From: Henriciella litoralis
GTDB taxonomy: Bacteria; Pseudomonadota; Alphaproteobacteria; Caulobacterales; Hyphomonadaceae
Length of the DNA: 64,000 bases
NCBI RefSeq assembly: GCF_002088935.1
Contig: NZ_NCSS01000006.1
Span: 1,458,407 to 1,522,406 of the forward strand
Direction of reading: 5' to 3'
Shown here one piece after another: positions 1-8,078 of this stretch. How positions within the stretch are numbered: the first letter of the stretch is position 1; each line of letters opens with the position of its first letter. The translations under genes and the position numbers were made by a program. Below the pieces are notes generated by a model. The model was not told the origin of the DNA. It did no database searches and saw only the letters and a list, made by a program, of their open reading frames with translations.

Positions 1-174
1 GATCAGCACACCGAAGAAGCCAAGCTCAGCGAGCTTCTGGCGCCCTTCAGCGTCCACCCCGTTCTTGCCGCTATCGCGCAGGCTGCGCAGATGCTTCACC
101 GGCAGCTCATCACGGGTAAAATTCACTGCGGTATCGCGCAGCATTTCCTGGTCTTCAGTCAGTACAAAAGTCAT
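1..174 (-). CDS. acyl-CoA dehydrogenase, N-terminal fragment (cut by window edge)
   Basis: Only the first 58 codons are in the window, and the gene continues past base 1. The reading opens MTFVLTEDQEMLRDTAVNF, the usual start of the N-terminal helical domain of FAD-dependent acyl-CoA dehydrogenases, which oxidise acyl-CoA to the 2-enoyl thioester. It lies 68 bases downstream of a full-length acyl-CoA dehydrogenase on the same strand. Adjacent acyl-CoA dehydrogenase genes of this kind often encode a two-subunit enzyme for steroid or branched acyl chains (family knowledge), so a heteromer is plausible. The substrate cannot be read from this fragment. Confidence 0.8.
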   Translation of the reverse strand, partial: MTFVLTEDQEMLRDTAVNFTRDELPVKHLRSLRDSGKNGVDAEGRQKLAELGFFGVLI

Positions 175-242
175 TTCTGGTTTCCTTCAAACAGCGCGCC
201 TTTGCCGGTCTGCGCTGGTAAATCCGATCAAGCGATGAGTGG

Positions 243-1457
243 CTACTGGTGGTCGCGCAGGCCGAGCACGCGCTTGGACACAACGTTGAGATTGATCTCG
301 CTCGTCCCGCCTTCGATCGAATTGCCCTTCGAGCGCAGCCAGGCGCGGGTCGCCATCTTCGCGCCCTTGTCAAAGCCTTCGCCTTCCCAGCCAAGACCTT
401 CGGTGCCGAGCGCTTCAATCATCAGCTCGAACTTGTCCTGGTTCATCTTGGCGGCAGCATATTTGATGATCGACGCGGTGTGACCAACTTCCTGACCAGC
501 CTTTGCCTGCTCGCCAGACCGTTTCACCGTCAGGCCAAAGGCCTTGGCGTACATCATATGGTCAGAGATGCGCCCGCGAAGATCGCCGTCGAGCAGTGCG
601 CCATCCTTATCGGTGCCGACATGGATTTTCGCATACTCTTCAAGACCAAGCATGCCCGATCCGCGCGCCGCGCCGAAGCCGGACGCAGAGATCGATGAAC
701 GCTCAAACTGAAGAAGGCGCTTGGCGATTTTCCAGCCGCCATTCACGTCGCCGACGAGCTGGTCTTTTGGCACTTTCACATCCGAGAAGAATGTCTCGCA
801 GAAGGGCGACGAACCGGAGATCAGTTTGATCGGTCGGGTCTCGACGCCTTCGCTTTCCATATCGAACAGGATGAAGCTGATGCCTTCATGCTTGACGGTG
901 TTGTCGGTGCGCACGAGGCAGAAGATCCAGTCAGCCTGGTCGGCATAGGAGGTCCACACCTTCTGACCATTGATCAGATAGTGGTCGCCCTTGTCCTCAC
1001 ATTTGGTCTGCAGACCGGCAAGGTCAGAGCCGGCACCTGGCTCGGAATAGCCCTGGCACCAGCGGGTGCGACCATGAATGATGTCCGGGATGAAGCGCTT
1101 TTTCTGCTCTTCATTGCCAAACTCCAGAAGCGCCGGGCCGAACATCCAGAGACCGAAAGAATGCAGCGGAATACGCGCATTGATACGGCCCATCTCCTGA
1201 TGAAGGATTTTTGTCTGCTCACGGTCCAGTCCGCCGCCGCCCAGTTCCTTTGGCCATGTCGGCGCGGTCCAGCCCTTTTCGGCCATACGCTCCAGCCAGA
1301 CTTTGGAGTCCGGGTTCTTGAACTTCTCACGGCGCCCGCCCCAGACAACCTCGTCTTCCGGTTGCGGCGTGCGCATCGATTTTGGGCAATTTTCTTCCAG
1401 CCACTCACGAACTTCCTGGCGGAAGGCTTCTGGGTCGGACGGTGTATCGTAAGGCAT
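243..1457 (-). CDS. acyl-CoA dehydrogenase family protein
   Basis: The protein has 404 residues, the normal length for an acyl-CoA dehydrogenase with N-terminal helical, middle beta and C-terminal helical domains. The middle domain carries the signature WCQGYSEPGAGSDLAGLQT at about residues 132-150, which contacts FAD and acyl-CoA. The C-terminal segment GNSIEGGTSEINLN near residue 385 is the typical dimer and FAD contact region. It is followed 68 bases later by a second acyl-CoA dehydrogenase (positions 1-174), which suggests one operon and perhaps a heteromeric enzyme in lipid, steroid or terpenoid side-chain breakdown. The family call is firm; the substrate is unknown. Confidence 0.93.
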   Translation of the reverse strand: MPYDTPSDPEAFRQEVREWLEENCPKSMRTPQPEDEVVWGGRREKFKNPDSKVWLERMAEKGWTAPTWPKELGGGGLDREQTKILHQEMGRINARIPLHSFGLWMFGPALLEFGNEEQKKRFIPDIIHGRTRWCQGYSEPGAGSDLAGLQTKCEDKGDHYLINGQKVWTSYADQADWIFCLVRTDNTVKHEGISFILFDMESEGVETRPIKLISGSSPFCETFFSDVKVPKDQLVGDVNGGWKIAKRLLQFERSSISASGFGAARGSGMLGLEEYAKIHVGTDKDGALLDGDLRGRISDHMMYAKAFGLTVKRSGEQAKAGQEVGHTASIIKYAAAKMNQDKFELMIEALGTEGLGWEGEGFDKGAKMATRAWLRSKGNSIEGGTSEINLNVVSKRVLGLRDHQ

Positions 1458-1589
1458 GGTCGGTCTCCCTCGACTGCTTATTCTGGATTTCGCGGCAAAC
1501 TTTAGCGCGCCAGTTCAGCGAGGTCACGGCTTACTTTGCGATAGGCTGCTATATATTTCAGTTGTGAAGTAAATTTCAGGCGCGTGCGC

Positions 1590-1817
1590 TCAAAATCGCC
1601 CGAACAGGCTGTGCTCCGGGCCGGTCTGAAGACCGAACACGTTCAGCAAATGCACAATGGAGATGAAAATGCCCATGGCGCAGAACACCATGACGAAGCC
1701 CCATGGCACCTGGTTTGGCCGTCCATCTGCCCTTGGCTTCCCCATACGGCGATTGGCCTGGTAGATGCCGCCAGCCATCACAGCGATTATGATTGTCGGG
1801 ATAATCCAGTCGAGCAC
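1590..1817 (-). CDS. small two-helix membrane protein of unknown function
   Basis: This 75-residue reading starts with GTG. It has two predicted membrane helices, at about residues 4-18 and 39-62, joined by a basic, proline-containing loop (NRRMGKPRADGRPNQ). Its start lies inside the last 31 bases of the glycosyltransferase gene upstream, which suggests translational coupling and membership of the same transcript. I do not recognise a family. The hydrophobic pattern and tight overlap support a real gene. It may assist the membrane glycosyltransferase, but that is inference from position only. Confidence 0.6.
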   Translation of the reverse strand: MLDWIIPTIIIAVMAGGIYQANRRMGKPRADGRPNQVPWGFVMVFCAMGIFISIVHLLNVFGLQTGPEHSLFGRF

Positions 1818-3286
1818 GTGACGTCATCCAAGGTGTCATCGGGTTGATGCGGCGTCTTTGCCCAGAAGAATGGGCGCACCGCAAGTCCGTAAACCGCTTT
1901 TCCTGCAGCGATCATATGCAGGGGCCAATAGAGCGGCCGCGTCACCACCGCCAGAATGCGCATCAAGGACCATCGTCCCGGCGCCAAAAGATCCGCGAGG
2001 CCGCAGGTCAACCAGCCCGATATGAAGAGCAATAAGTCGGAGGTCGACAGGGTCCATCCCGGCGCGATCAGGCTGATCGCTACGAGCATGGTCATTGGTC
2101 CATTCAGCGCGGCGCTGGCCAGGGCACCCCCAAGCGTCAGCTGAAGGCTAAGCCATCTAACCGGCCCAAGCTCCCGCAAGAGCTGGATCGGCGCGCGCCA
2201 ACACACCAGCCAGGTCTGCAGGAAGCCTTTTATCCAGCGACTACGCTGCGCGAGCCAGATCTTTGTTCGGGTCGGCGCCGCTTCGAGTGTTGGGTTGTTG
2301 ATCGTCTGCGTCGTACCGGCGAGCCGCGCCAGTCTGAGCCCCAGATCTGCGTCTTCGGTCACGTTCCACGCATCCCAGCCCCCGGCCATCAGGAGGCTCT
2401 CGCGCCGGAAATGATTGCTCGTCCCGCCCAGCATGATCGGCAAGCGCATCTTGGCCATAACCGGCATATGGAGGCGAAACTGGACATCATATTCCAGCGC
2501 CCACTGCGCGCTAAGCCACGCCTTCTCCCCATTTGAAGCGACGAGCGGTGCCTGAACACACATCAAGTGCTCTGGACCAACGCAGAACGCCTCATGGGCC
2601 GCGCGCAGTTGTCCGAGGTCAGGACGATCCTCGGCGTCATAGACGGTGATATAGCGTCCACGCGCATGGGCGAGGCCATAATTGAGAGCGCGCGGCTTTG
2701 TCATCGGGTTGCCCGGAGGCACTTTCAGCAACAGCGTCCCCTTCGGGAAGTCAGCGCGCGCGGCGGCCGAATAGGTGGCGGTGTCGTCTTCCTCGATGAG
2801 CAGAATGATTTCCAGCTTGTCAGCAGGCCAGTCCAGCCGGGACAGATTGGCCGCCAGCTGTCTCATCATTGCCGCCTCATCGCGCAGCGCAATCAGGACC
2901 GAATAGACGGGCAGCAATTCATCCGGAACACGCACCACGTCGCCAGACGACAGGTTTGAAAGCCGCGCCGCGCCGCCAAAGACGGTCAGCAACAGGCGCC
3001 AGACGACGGTGAGCGAGAACAGGCCCCAAAGCCCGACATAAAGCGTCAGATACAGGACGTGTATCGACAGGACCAGACAACAACCGGAGGCGAAAACCAG
3101 ACCCCCGCAAAACTCCCACTGGGCCCGGCTGAGGCCCAATCGGCTACTGAGCTCGGGTGGCAGGGCCGCCGACCGGGACACAGCATCGAGGAGCGAAGGC
3201 GCACCGGGCCCAAGAGAGGCCAGCAGTACAGCTCCATCCTTCTCAGGCCAGACAAGCGAATCATCTGTGGTGAGCCCCGAACGCAT
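1787..3286 (-). CDS. membrane-bound glycosyltransferase family 2 protein
   Basis: This is a processive-type GT2 enzyme that transfers a sugar from a nucleotide sugar to a growing polysaccharide or lipid acceptor at the inner membrane. Numbered from the ATG at 3286, the acidic motif DAED lies at about 217-220, the catalytic TED at 310-312 and the acceptor motif QRSRW at 347-351, the same order as in BcsA-like enzymes. Two hydrophobic helices precede the catalytic domain (about residues 58-103) and further helices follow it. An upstream in-frame TTG at 3307 is an alternative start; neither has a strong ribosome-binding site. No other polysaccharide genes are adjacent, so the product is unknown. 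Confidence 0.85.
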   Translation of the reverse strand: MRSGLTTDDSLVWPEKDGAVLLASLGPGAPSLLDAVSRSAALPPELSSRLGLSRAQWEFCGGLVFASGCCLVLSIHVLYLTLYVGLWGLFSLTVVWRLLLTVFGGAARLSNLSSGDVVRVPDELLPVYSVLIALRDEAAMMRQLAANLSRLDWPADKLEIILLIEEDDTATYSAAARADFPKGTLLLKVPPGNPMTKPRALNYGLAHARGRYITVYDAEDRPDLGQLRAAHEAFCVGPEHLMCVQAPLVASNGEKAWLSAQWALEYDVQFRLHMPVMAKMRLPIMLGGTSNHFRRESLLMAGGWDAWNVTEDADLGLRLARLAGTTQTINNPTLEAAPTRTKIWLAQRSRWIKGFLQTWLVCWRAPIQLLRELGPVRWLSLQLTLGGALASAALNGPMTMLVAISLIAPGWTLSTSDLLLFISGWLTCGLADLLAPGRWSLMRILAVVTRPLYWPLHMIAAGKAVYGLAVRPFFWAKTPHQPDDTLDDVTCSTGLSRQS

Positions 3287-3330
3287 GGCGCGAATACGGG
3301 CACACAAGTTTTAATTCATAGTTGCGAGGC

Positions 3331-4299
3331 TCAATCCTTGAGAAAATCAGCGATCGCCCTCCCGCTTTCCCAGGCCGCTTCTATGCGCGGCGCGATCCGC
3401 CAGTCGCCTACGGCTCCAATGCCCACATCAGCATCCCAGCCAAAGGGCGAGCCTGCCCCCTGCTCTACTTGCGCCAACAGCCATCTATGCGCACCACAAT
3501 ACACCGGAGCAGGCGCGCCTGTTTTCTGCTGAAACAACGACCATAGCGTTTCGGCCACGCTCGACGCATCGGCATCGACATGGGCCCGGCTCCAGTCAGC
3601 GGAGGCATGAAGGATCCACGTTTCGGCGTCCCCGCGTCCCGGCTTGCTGGCATTGCGCGCGGCCCAGGAGATGGGCGCGCCCTCGAAAGCAGCCGCATCC
3701 CAGCTGGTCTCCAGCTTCTCATCGAAGGCCAGCATGACGGCCCAGCAGGGCGCAGACCGGACAGCGGCCGCTTCGCCCGCCAGCTTATCGCTGACCCCGG
3801 CGAGCAGCTCTGCTGCCTGCTCAGCTGGAATGGCGACAATCACGCGATCGAAAGGCCCTTCCAGTCTGCCGTCTTCAAAACGCAGCTGCTTGCCTTCAGG
3901 TGATACGGCAATCTCTGAGACGCGGCGCCCCCATTCGACATCCAGATCAGATGCCATCGCCTTGATCACGGCATTCATACTTGGCGTGCCGACATATTTG
4001 GTATCGCTTTTCCCCGGCGCGGCTTCGCTGTCAGCAAGCATCCGAGGTGACCAGGCCGCGACGGCGCCCGCCTCCATCATCTGTTTTGTAAATGTTCGAA
4101 AGCCTTCGCTACGTGCGGTGAAGAACTGCGCACCATGGTCCCAGCGTACTTCGCCGATTGGCGTCTGCGCCCGCCGCGTCGATAGGCGCCCACCTGGCCC
4201 GCGTCCCTTGTCATATAAAGAGACGTCATGTCCGGCAGCCACCAAAGGGCGTGCCGCCGCCAGTCCCGCCATTCCAGCCCCAATGATTGCGATCTTCAT
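3331..4299 (-). CDS. renalase-like NAD(P)/FAD-dependent oxidoreductase
   Basis: The protein has 322 residues and opens with a Rossmann FAD-binding motif (IIGAGMAGLAAARPL), followed by an acidic residue at the end of the second strand (LYDKGRGPGGRLSTRR), the pattern of the amine-oxidase/renalase-like superfamily. The middle holds DHGAQFFTAR, typical of these bacterial proteins, and the C-terminus holds the second FAD contact (VGIGAVGDWR). Members oxidise or re-aromatise nicotinamide or amine substrates, but the bacterial group is mostly uncharacterised. It stands alone between the glycosyltransferase and the divergent DUF2256 gene. Confidence 0.82.
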   Translation of the reverse strand: MKIAIIGAGMAGLAAARPLVAAGHDVSLYDKGRGPGGRLSTRRAQTPIGEVRWDHGAQFFTARSEGFRTFTKQMMEAGAVAAWSPRMLADSEAAPGKSDTKYVGTPSMNAVIKAMASDLDVEWGRRVSEIAVSPEGKQLRFEDGRLEGPFDRVIVAIPAEQAAELLAGVSDKLAGEAAAVRSAPCWAVMLAFDEKLETSWDAAAFEGAPISWAARNASKPGRGDAETWILHASADWSRAHVDADASSVAETLWSLFQQKTGAPAPVYCGAHRWLLAQVEQGAGSPFGWDADVGIGAVGDWRIAPRIEAAWESGRAIADFLKD

Positions 4300-4413
4300 A
4301 TTGTCCGTCCCTCAGTCTCAACAGCTGACATAGACCGCCGCATGATTTGGCAAGCGCCTCGACAGAGGACGGCAGCTGCCTAAGTCCATCCGGCGCTTTG
4401 AAGAAAGAGACCC

Positions 4414-4575
4414 ATGGCTGGCAAACAGAAACGCCCCGGCGCTCGCGGTAAGACGCACTTGCCGGAGAAATCCTGCGCCAGATGTGGGCGCCCGTTCAAG
4501 TGGCGGCGCAAATGGGCCGACGTCTGGGATGACGTCAGATATTGTTCTGATCGCTGCAAACGCAGCCGGGACTAA
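4414..4575 (+). CDS. DUF2256 domain-containing protein
   Basis: This 53-residue gene is easily missed because of its size. It reads MAGKQKRPGARGKTHLPEKS and then CARCGRPFKWRRKWADVWD with a closing YCSDRCKRSR. The two Cys pairs (CxxC and CxxxC) and the RPFxWRxKW core match the DUF2256 family of very small basic zinc-ribbon-like proteins found widely in proteobacteria. An AAGAAAGAGA stretch lies just upstream as a ribosome-binding site. The function of the family is not established. Confidence 0.85.
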   Translation: MAGKQKRPGARGKTHLPEKSCARCGRPFKWRRKWADVWDDVRYCSDRCKRSRD

Positions 4576-4585
4576 TGGCTACCCA

Positions 4586-4690
4586 GTTATTATCGAAAAA
4601 CAACATATTTTAGATATCTGAATCTATTCGGTTTTTTAATTTTTCGCATTGTTTTTCAATAATCACATATTGTTTTTCAATAAACCGCAT
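4586..4690. promoter_or_regulatory. AT-rich control region with repeated ATTG-N5-CAAT dyads
   Basis: Within a GC-rich genome this stretch is strikingly AT-rich. Two identical 15-base units ATTGTTTTTCAATAA lie at 4648-4662 and 4669-4683, exactly 21 bases (two helical turns) apart. Each is a dyad of the form ATTG-N5-CAAT. A weaker copy in the opposite orientation (TATCGAAAAACAACAT) begins at 4591. This looks like a multi-site operator, with the small ORF at 4787 the nearest downstream gene. The binding protein is unknown. Confidence 0.5.
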
Positions 4691-4786
4691 CCTATCTCTG
4701 TTTTGTCGATGACACGGGAAAGCCCGGCGCCGACAAACCTAACCAGCCGGCAAAGACCGGTAACTTGCAAAGAAGGATGAAATCAC

Positions 4787-4975
4787 ATGCAAACGCTCGC
4801 CTCCCAGACCCCCGCCACCACCATAGCGGTCAACCGTGCTCCGGCTTCTGCCCTCGCAAAATTTGCACTGGGACAAGCCTCCATCAGCCCGGCTAATGAC
4901 AATAAAGCAGGCTGGCGTCCAACCCTCCTGGTGCGCCGTCGCCGCCGGATGACACGACGCGGCAGCTTTGCCTGA
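4787..4975 (+). CDS. small hypothetical protein (62 aa)
   Basis: The ORF is preceded by a good ribosome-binding site (GAAGGATGA, about 7 bases before ATG) and followed about 60 bases later by a strong hairpin with a T-containing tail, so it appears to be its own transcription unit. The N-terminal part is rich in Ala, Thr and Ser, then comes SPANDNKAGW and a very basic C-terminus (RRRRRMTRRG). No membrane segment or known domain is visible. The repeated dyads upstream suggest that it is tightly regulated. Function unknown. Confidence 0.55.
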   Translation: MQTLASQTPATTIAVNRAPASALAKFALGQASISPANDNKAGWRPTLLVRRRRRMTRRGSFA

Positions 4976-5037
4976 CCCCATTCGGAGCTGAAGCCGGTTT
5001 AACATCGCACCCGGCCGGCCAGATGTTCCGATACGAG

Positions 5038-5068
5038 CCGCCCTGCCCCGCCCGGCAGGGCGGTTTCA
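5038..5068 (+). terminator. Rho-independent terminator after the small ORF
   Basis: A perfect 9-bp stem CCGCCCTGC (5038-5046) / GCAGGGCGG (5055-5063) with an 8-base loop is followed by TTTCAATTT on the + strand. It terminates the 4787-4975 transcript just before the convergent phosphatase gene. Confidence 0.7.
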
Positions 5069-5070
5069 AT

Positions 5071-5589
5071 TTATGAGGAGAGCGATTTTGGACGCAGGAA
5101 GTCCTGCAGCTTGAAATAGACAGGCAAGAAGATGCTGTCCTCGTCAGCCGCGAAGAGCGCAGCCGCGCCCGTCGGAAATTTCTCAGACAATTTGACCGAT
5201 GCCCGGTGATTCTCACTGCCGGCATCTCTCAGCAGAAGTCTTGCAAAGTCATGCAGGCCCGGATTGTGACCGAGGATGAGCAAAGTATCGCAATCGCTGG
5301 CGGCAAGCTTCACCAGTGCTTCCAGAGCGGGCAGTCCGGCGAGATAGAGATCATCCGTGATCAACAGGCCGCACGAGGTAAACGTCTCGGAAAGATGGCG
5401 CCAGGTTTCCCGTGTGCGACGCGCCGAGGACACAATCGCCTGATCAGGGGCCCAGCCGATACGCTCAAGCTCAGTCGCCATAAGCACGGCGTCATCATGT
5501 CCCCGCTCAACCAACTTCCGGTCACGGTCACGAATCCCGTCATTCCAGGGTTCGGTCTTTGCATGGCGCATCACGATCAGACGTTTCAT
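5071..5589 (-). CDS. SixA-like histidine phosphatase
   Basis: The protein has about 172 residues and opens MKRLIVMRHAKTEPW, with the RHG-type phosphatase signature (here RHAK) that forms the phospho-histidine intermediate. A second His-containing motif, LILGHNPGLHDFA, supplies the other catalytic histidine. The length and motifs match the SixA group, which removes phosphate from His-containing phosphotransfer domains; the exact substrate here is inferred. I chose the ATG at 5589 because GGTGGGA lies just upstream and the motif normally begins within the first residues. A longer in-frame start at 5616 exists. Confidence 0.85.
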   Translation of the reverse strand: MKRLIVMRHAKTEPWNDGIRDRDRKLVERGHDDAVLMATELERIGWAPDQAIVSSARRTRETWRHLSETFTSCGLLITDDLYLAGLPALEALVKLAASDCDTLLILGHNPGLHDFARLLLRDAGSENHRASVKLSEKFPTGAAALFAADEDSIFLPVYFKLQDFLRPKSLSS

Positions 5590-5712
5590 ATGAAGTCCCA
5601 CCAGACCCGCTGGCATTAGTAAAGGTAAAGACCTGAATCAGCGACGCAAACTTGTCGCCCCCCTTGGAACGGCCCATCTATCGGCAAGATAAAGCAATCA
5701 GCGGAGAATTCC

Positions 5713-6348
5713 ATGAGCCTTCTGCTTGGCGATACAGCCCCAGATTTTGAAGCCGAAACAACTAAGGGAAAAATCAATTTCCATGAATGGATTGGCGACG
5801 ACTGGGTCGTTTTCTTTTCACACCCGGCCGACTTTACCCCCGTCTGCACAACTGAGCTAGGCTACACAGCCAAGCTGAAAGACACGCTCGCTGAGCGGAA
5901 CGCAAAAGCGATTGTCATTTCGGTTGATTCTGTTGAGCAGCACCAGGCCTGGATCAAGGACATTGACGAAACCCAGGGCGCCCATGTCGATTTCCCGATC
6001 ATCGCGGACACCGAGAAAAAGGTGGCGTCGCTCTACAACATGATCCACCCGAAGGCCGATCCGAAGGTCACCGTGCGGGCCGTCTACGTGATCGACCCGA
6101 ACAAGAAGATCCGTGCCTCGATCATCTATCCACCGAGCGCTGGCCGCAACTTCGACGAGATCGTTCGCCTGATTGACTCGCTTCAGCTGACCGACAATTA
6201 CAAGGTCGCGACGCCAGTGAACTGGCAGCAAGGCGACGATGTCATCATCGTACCAAGCGTCTCTGATGAAGATGCCGACAAGCTGTTCCCGAAGGGCTAC
6301 AAGACCGTGAAGCCTTACCTGCGCACCACACCGCAGCCGAATAAATAG
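5713..6348 (+). CDS. peroxiredoxin, 1-Cys (Prx6-type)
   Basis: This is a thiol peroxidase that reduces hydrogen peroxide and organic hydroperoxides in the cytoplasm. The peroxidatic cysteine lies in PADFTPVCTTELG at about residues 38-50, and no conserved resolving cysteine follows in the C-terminal part. At 211 residues, with the long C-terminal arm containing TPVNWQQGDDVIIVP, it fits the Prx6/1-Cys subfamily. Its own terminator follows at 6386, so it is probably monocistronic. A GGAGAA ribosome-binding site precedes the ATG. Confidence 0.95.
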   Translation: MSLLLGDTAPDFEAETTKGKINFHEWIGDDWVVFFSHPADFTPVCTTELGYTAKLKDTLAERNAKAIVISVDSVEQHQAWIKDIDETQGAHVDFPIIADTEKKVASLYNMIHPKADPKVTVRAVYVIDPNKKIRASIIYPPSAGRNFDEIVRLIDSLQLTDNYKVATPVNWQQGDDVIIVPSVSDEDADKLFPKGYKTVKPYLRTTPQPNK

Positions 6349-6385
6349 GCGCTACCAAAAGGCGGATTGCCTTCACAGAAAATAG

Positions 6386-6426
6386 AAAAGCCACGCCGGT
6401 CATCCTGGCGTGGCTTTTTCTTTTTG
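6386..6426 (+). terminator. Rho-independent terminator of the peroxiredoxin gene
   Basis: AAAAGCCACGCC (6386-6397) pairs perfectly with GGCGTGGCTTTT (6407-6418) across a 9-base loop, and a T-rich tail follows. Confidence 0.9.
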
Positions 6427-6440
6427 GATGGTTTGTCTGC

Positions 6441-6602
6441 CTAGCGGACCAGCAAACTCAGCAATTTTCGCTTCGGGCTGATCGAACGCCGCTTCAGGCC
6501 CAGTCTCTTGCGAACAGATTTGGGCTGGTGCGTGATAGAGCGCAGCACGCGAAGACGCGCAAGCGCGCTGGATGACCGGGTTTTCTTGCTGAAACGGGCG
6601 AT
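6441..6602 (-). CDS. possible very basic 53-aa protein with non-standard start
   Basis: Directly downstream of ilvE on the same strand is an open frame with 18 Arg/Lys in 53 residues and no Asp or Glu (for example VRKRLGLKRRSISPKRK). It is preceded by a purine-rich GGAAGTGAGG that fits a ribosome-binding site, but the codon at the expected start position is ATC, and no ATG, GTG or TTG lies in frame before an upstream stop. It may be a real basic peptide with a rare start, a gene with a sequence error, or chance. It fills most of the 309-base gap between the peroxiredoxin and ilvE; nothing else is seen there apart from the terminator. Confidence 0.3.
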   Translation of the reverse strand: MARFSKKTRSSSALARLRVLRSITHQPKSVRKRLGLKRRSISPKRKLLSLLVR

Positions 6603-6657
6603 GGTGACCTCACTTCCTTGCGCGCTTTATAGCACAGAATGGTCCGTCACCGAACCC

Positions 6658-7548
6658 TCAGGCCGGCATTTTCATCTTGCCATTCACCAGATCCGAATAG
6701 TCGGTCACAAGCGCTTCGGTCGCCGCGGCAGGTTTGTAATTGAACTCACCGATCTGACGCACCGGCGTAATCTCTGCTGCCGTGCCCGTGATGAAGCATT
6801 CGGAGAACGTGCCGAGTTCTTCCGGCATGATCGTGCGCTCAATGACCTCGATCTGGCGCGCCTTGGCGAGCTTCACCGCCGTCTGACGCGTGATCCCGTT
6901 CAGGAAGCAGTCCGGTGTCGGGGTATGCAGCGCGCCATCGCGCATGAAGAAAATGTTCGCGCCCGTCGCCTCAGCAACGTGCCCGCGCCAATCAAGCATC
7001 AGCGCATCAGCAAAACCATCGCGCTCTGCGGCATGCTTGGACAGGGTACAGATCATGTAGAGACCGGCCGCCTTGGCTTCACAAGGCGCAGTCTTCGGGT
7101 CCGGGCGACGCCACTGGGCATGTGTCATCGCAATGCCCTTCATCTTGTCAGCGAAATAGTCGCCCCAGTGCCAGACAGCGATCGCGAGATGGATCGTGTT
7201 GTTCTGCGCCGAAACGCCCATCATCTCAGACCCGCGCCAGGCAATCGCCCGCACATAAGCGCTGTCGAGCCCAGACTTGGCCAATGTCTCAACTTTCGCC
7301 GCCTCAATCTCATCGACGGTGAACGGGATGTCGAAGCCCAGAATGCGCGCAGAATTATGCAGTCGCTCTGAGTGCCTGCGTGATTCGAAGATCTTGCCGC
7401 CATAGGCGCGCTCGCCCTCAAACACAGAAGAGGCGTAATGCAAGCCGTGCGTCAGGACGTGGACCTTCGTATCGCGCCACGGCACGAACTCGCCGTCCAT
7501 CCAAATGTAGCCATCTCGATCATGGTACGCAGCGGTGTCGGCAGCCAT
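6658..7548 (-). CDS. ilvE: branched-chain amino acid aminotransferase
   Basis: This PLP enzyme interconverts leucine, isoleucine and valine with their 2-oxo acids, using glutamate. At 296 residues it matches class IV aminotransferases. The PLP lysine is probably K159 in CEAKAAGLYM, and the glycine-rich cofactor region EATGANIFF follows about 40 residues later. The start MAADTAAYHDRDGYIWMDGE is typical. It sits divergently from the MarR/OmpR-type regulator genes; this adjacency is also seen around petP-petR in other alphaproteobacteria (recalled, not checked). Confidence 0.93.
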   Translation of the reverse strand: MAADTAAYHDRDGYIWMDGEFVPWRDTKVHVLTHGLHYASSVFEGERAYGGKIFESRRHSERLHNSARILGFDIPFTVDEIEAAKVETLAKSGLDSAYVRAIAWRGSEMMGVSAQNNTIHLAIAVWHWGDYFADKMKGIAMTHAQWRRPDPKTAPCEAKAAGLYMICTLSKHAAERDGFADALMLDWRGHVAEATGANIFFMRDGALHTPTPDCFLNGITRQTAVKLAKARQIEVIERTIMPEELGTFSECFITGTAAEITPVRQIGEFNYKPAAATEALVTDYSDLVNGKMKMPA

Positions 7549-7601
7549 ATTTTTACGTCCTTGCTTGAACTCTTACTGGAAAACCGCTCCATTCTCAGAT
7601 T

Positions 7602-8078
7602 GTGGCATCCGAAGTCAACCAGAAGCCGGGCGAAACGGGGCGGGTAGACCCGCGACTCTTTCTCAGGGAGGAAGAGCTTGACCATGGTATTGCCTTGTTA
7701 CTGGCCAGTGAGCGCGCCCTTGGAGAGGCCATCCGCAAGGGCCGTCGCTCAACAGGTCTGAACGCATCGGGCCTGCGCCTGCTGATCACAATCCGCTTCC
7801 GGCCGGGCCTAACCGTGACTGAACTTCGGGCCCTCACTGGCACGACAACACCGACGATGGCGCGAATCCTTGGCGAACTCGACAAACAGAATCTGGTTGT
7901 GAAAACCCAAGGCGGGCGTGATGCCCGGCGACGGCGACTCACTATATCCGAAGATGGGGAAGCGCTGATCCGCCCGGTCGTCGAGAATCTGCGCGCGGCG
8001 CTGCGCGAAGCATACCGCGATGCTGGCGCAACAGCCGTGGCCGGCACACGTGCCGTTCTGGAGGCACTGACGAAATGA
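7602..8078 (+). CDS. MarR family transcriptional regulator (PetP-like)
   Basis: This 158-residue protein starts with GTG. A winged helix-turn-helix occupies roughly residues 50-115, with the recognition region LTGTTTPTMARILGELDKQ and the basic wing GGRDARRRRLTISEDG, the hallmark of MarR regulators. Its stop overlaps the start of the response regulator (ATGA), so the two are translationally coupled. The MarR plus OmpR-type regulator order recalls PetP-PetR of Rhodobacter, although no cytochrome bc1 genes are nearby. The ligand is unknown. Confidence 0.85.
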   Translation: MASEVNQKPGETGRVDPRLFLREEELDHGIALLLASERALGEAIRKGRRSTGLNASGLRLLITIRFRPGLTVTELRALTGTTTPTMARILGELDKQNLVVKTQGGRDARRRRLTISEDGEALIRPVVENLRAALREAYRDAGATAVAGTRAVLEALTK

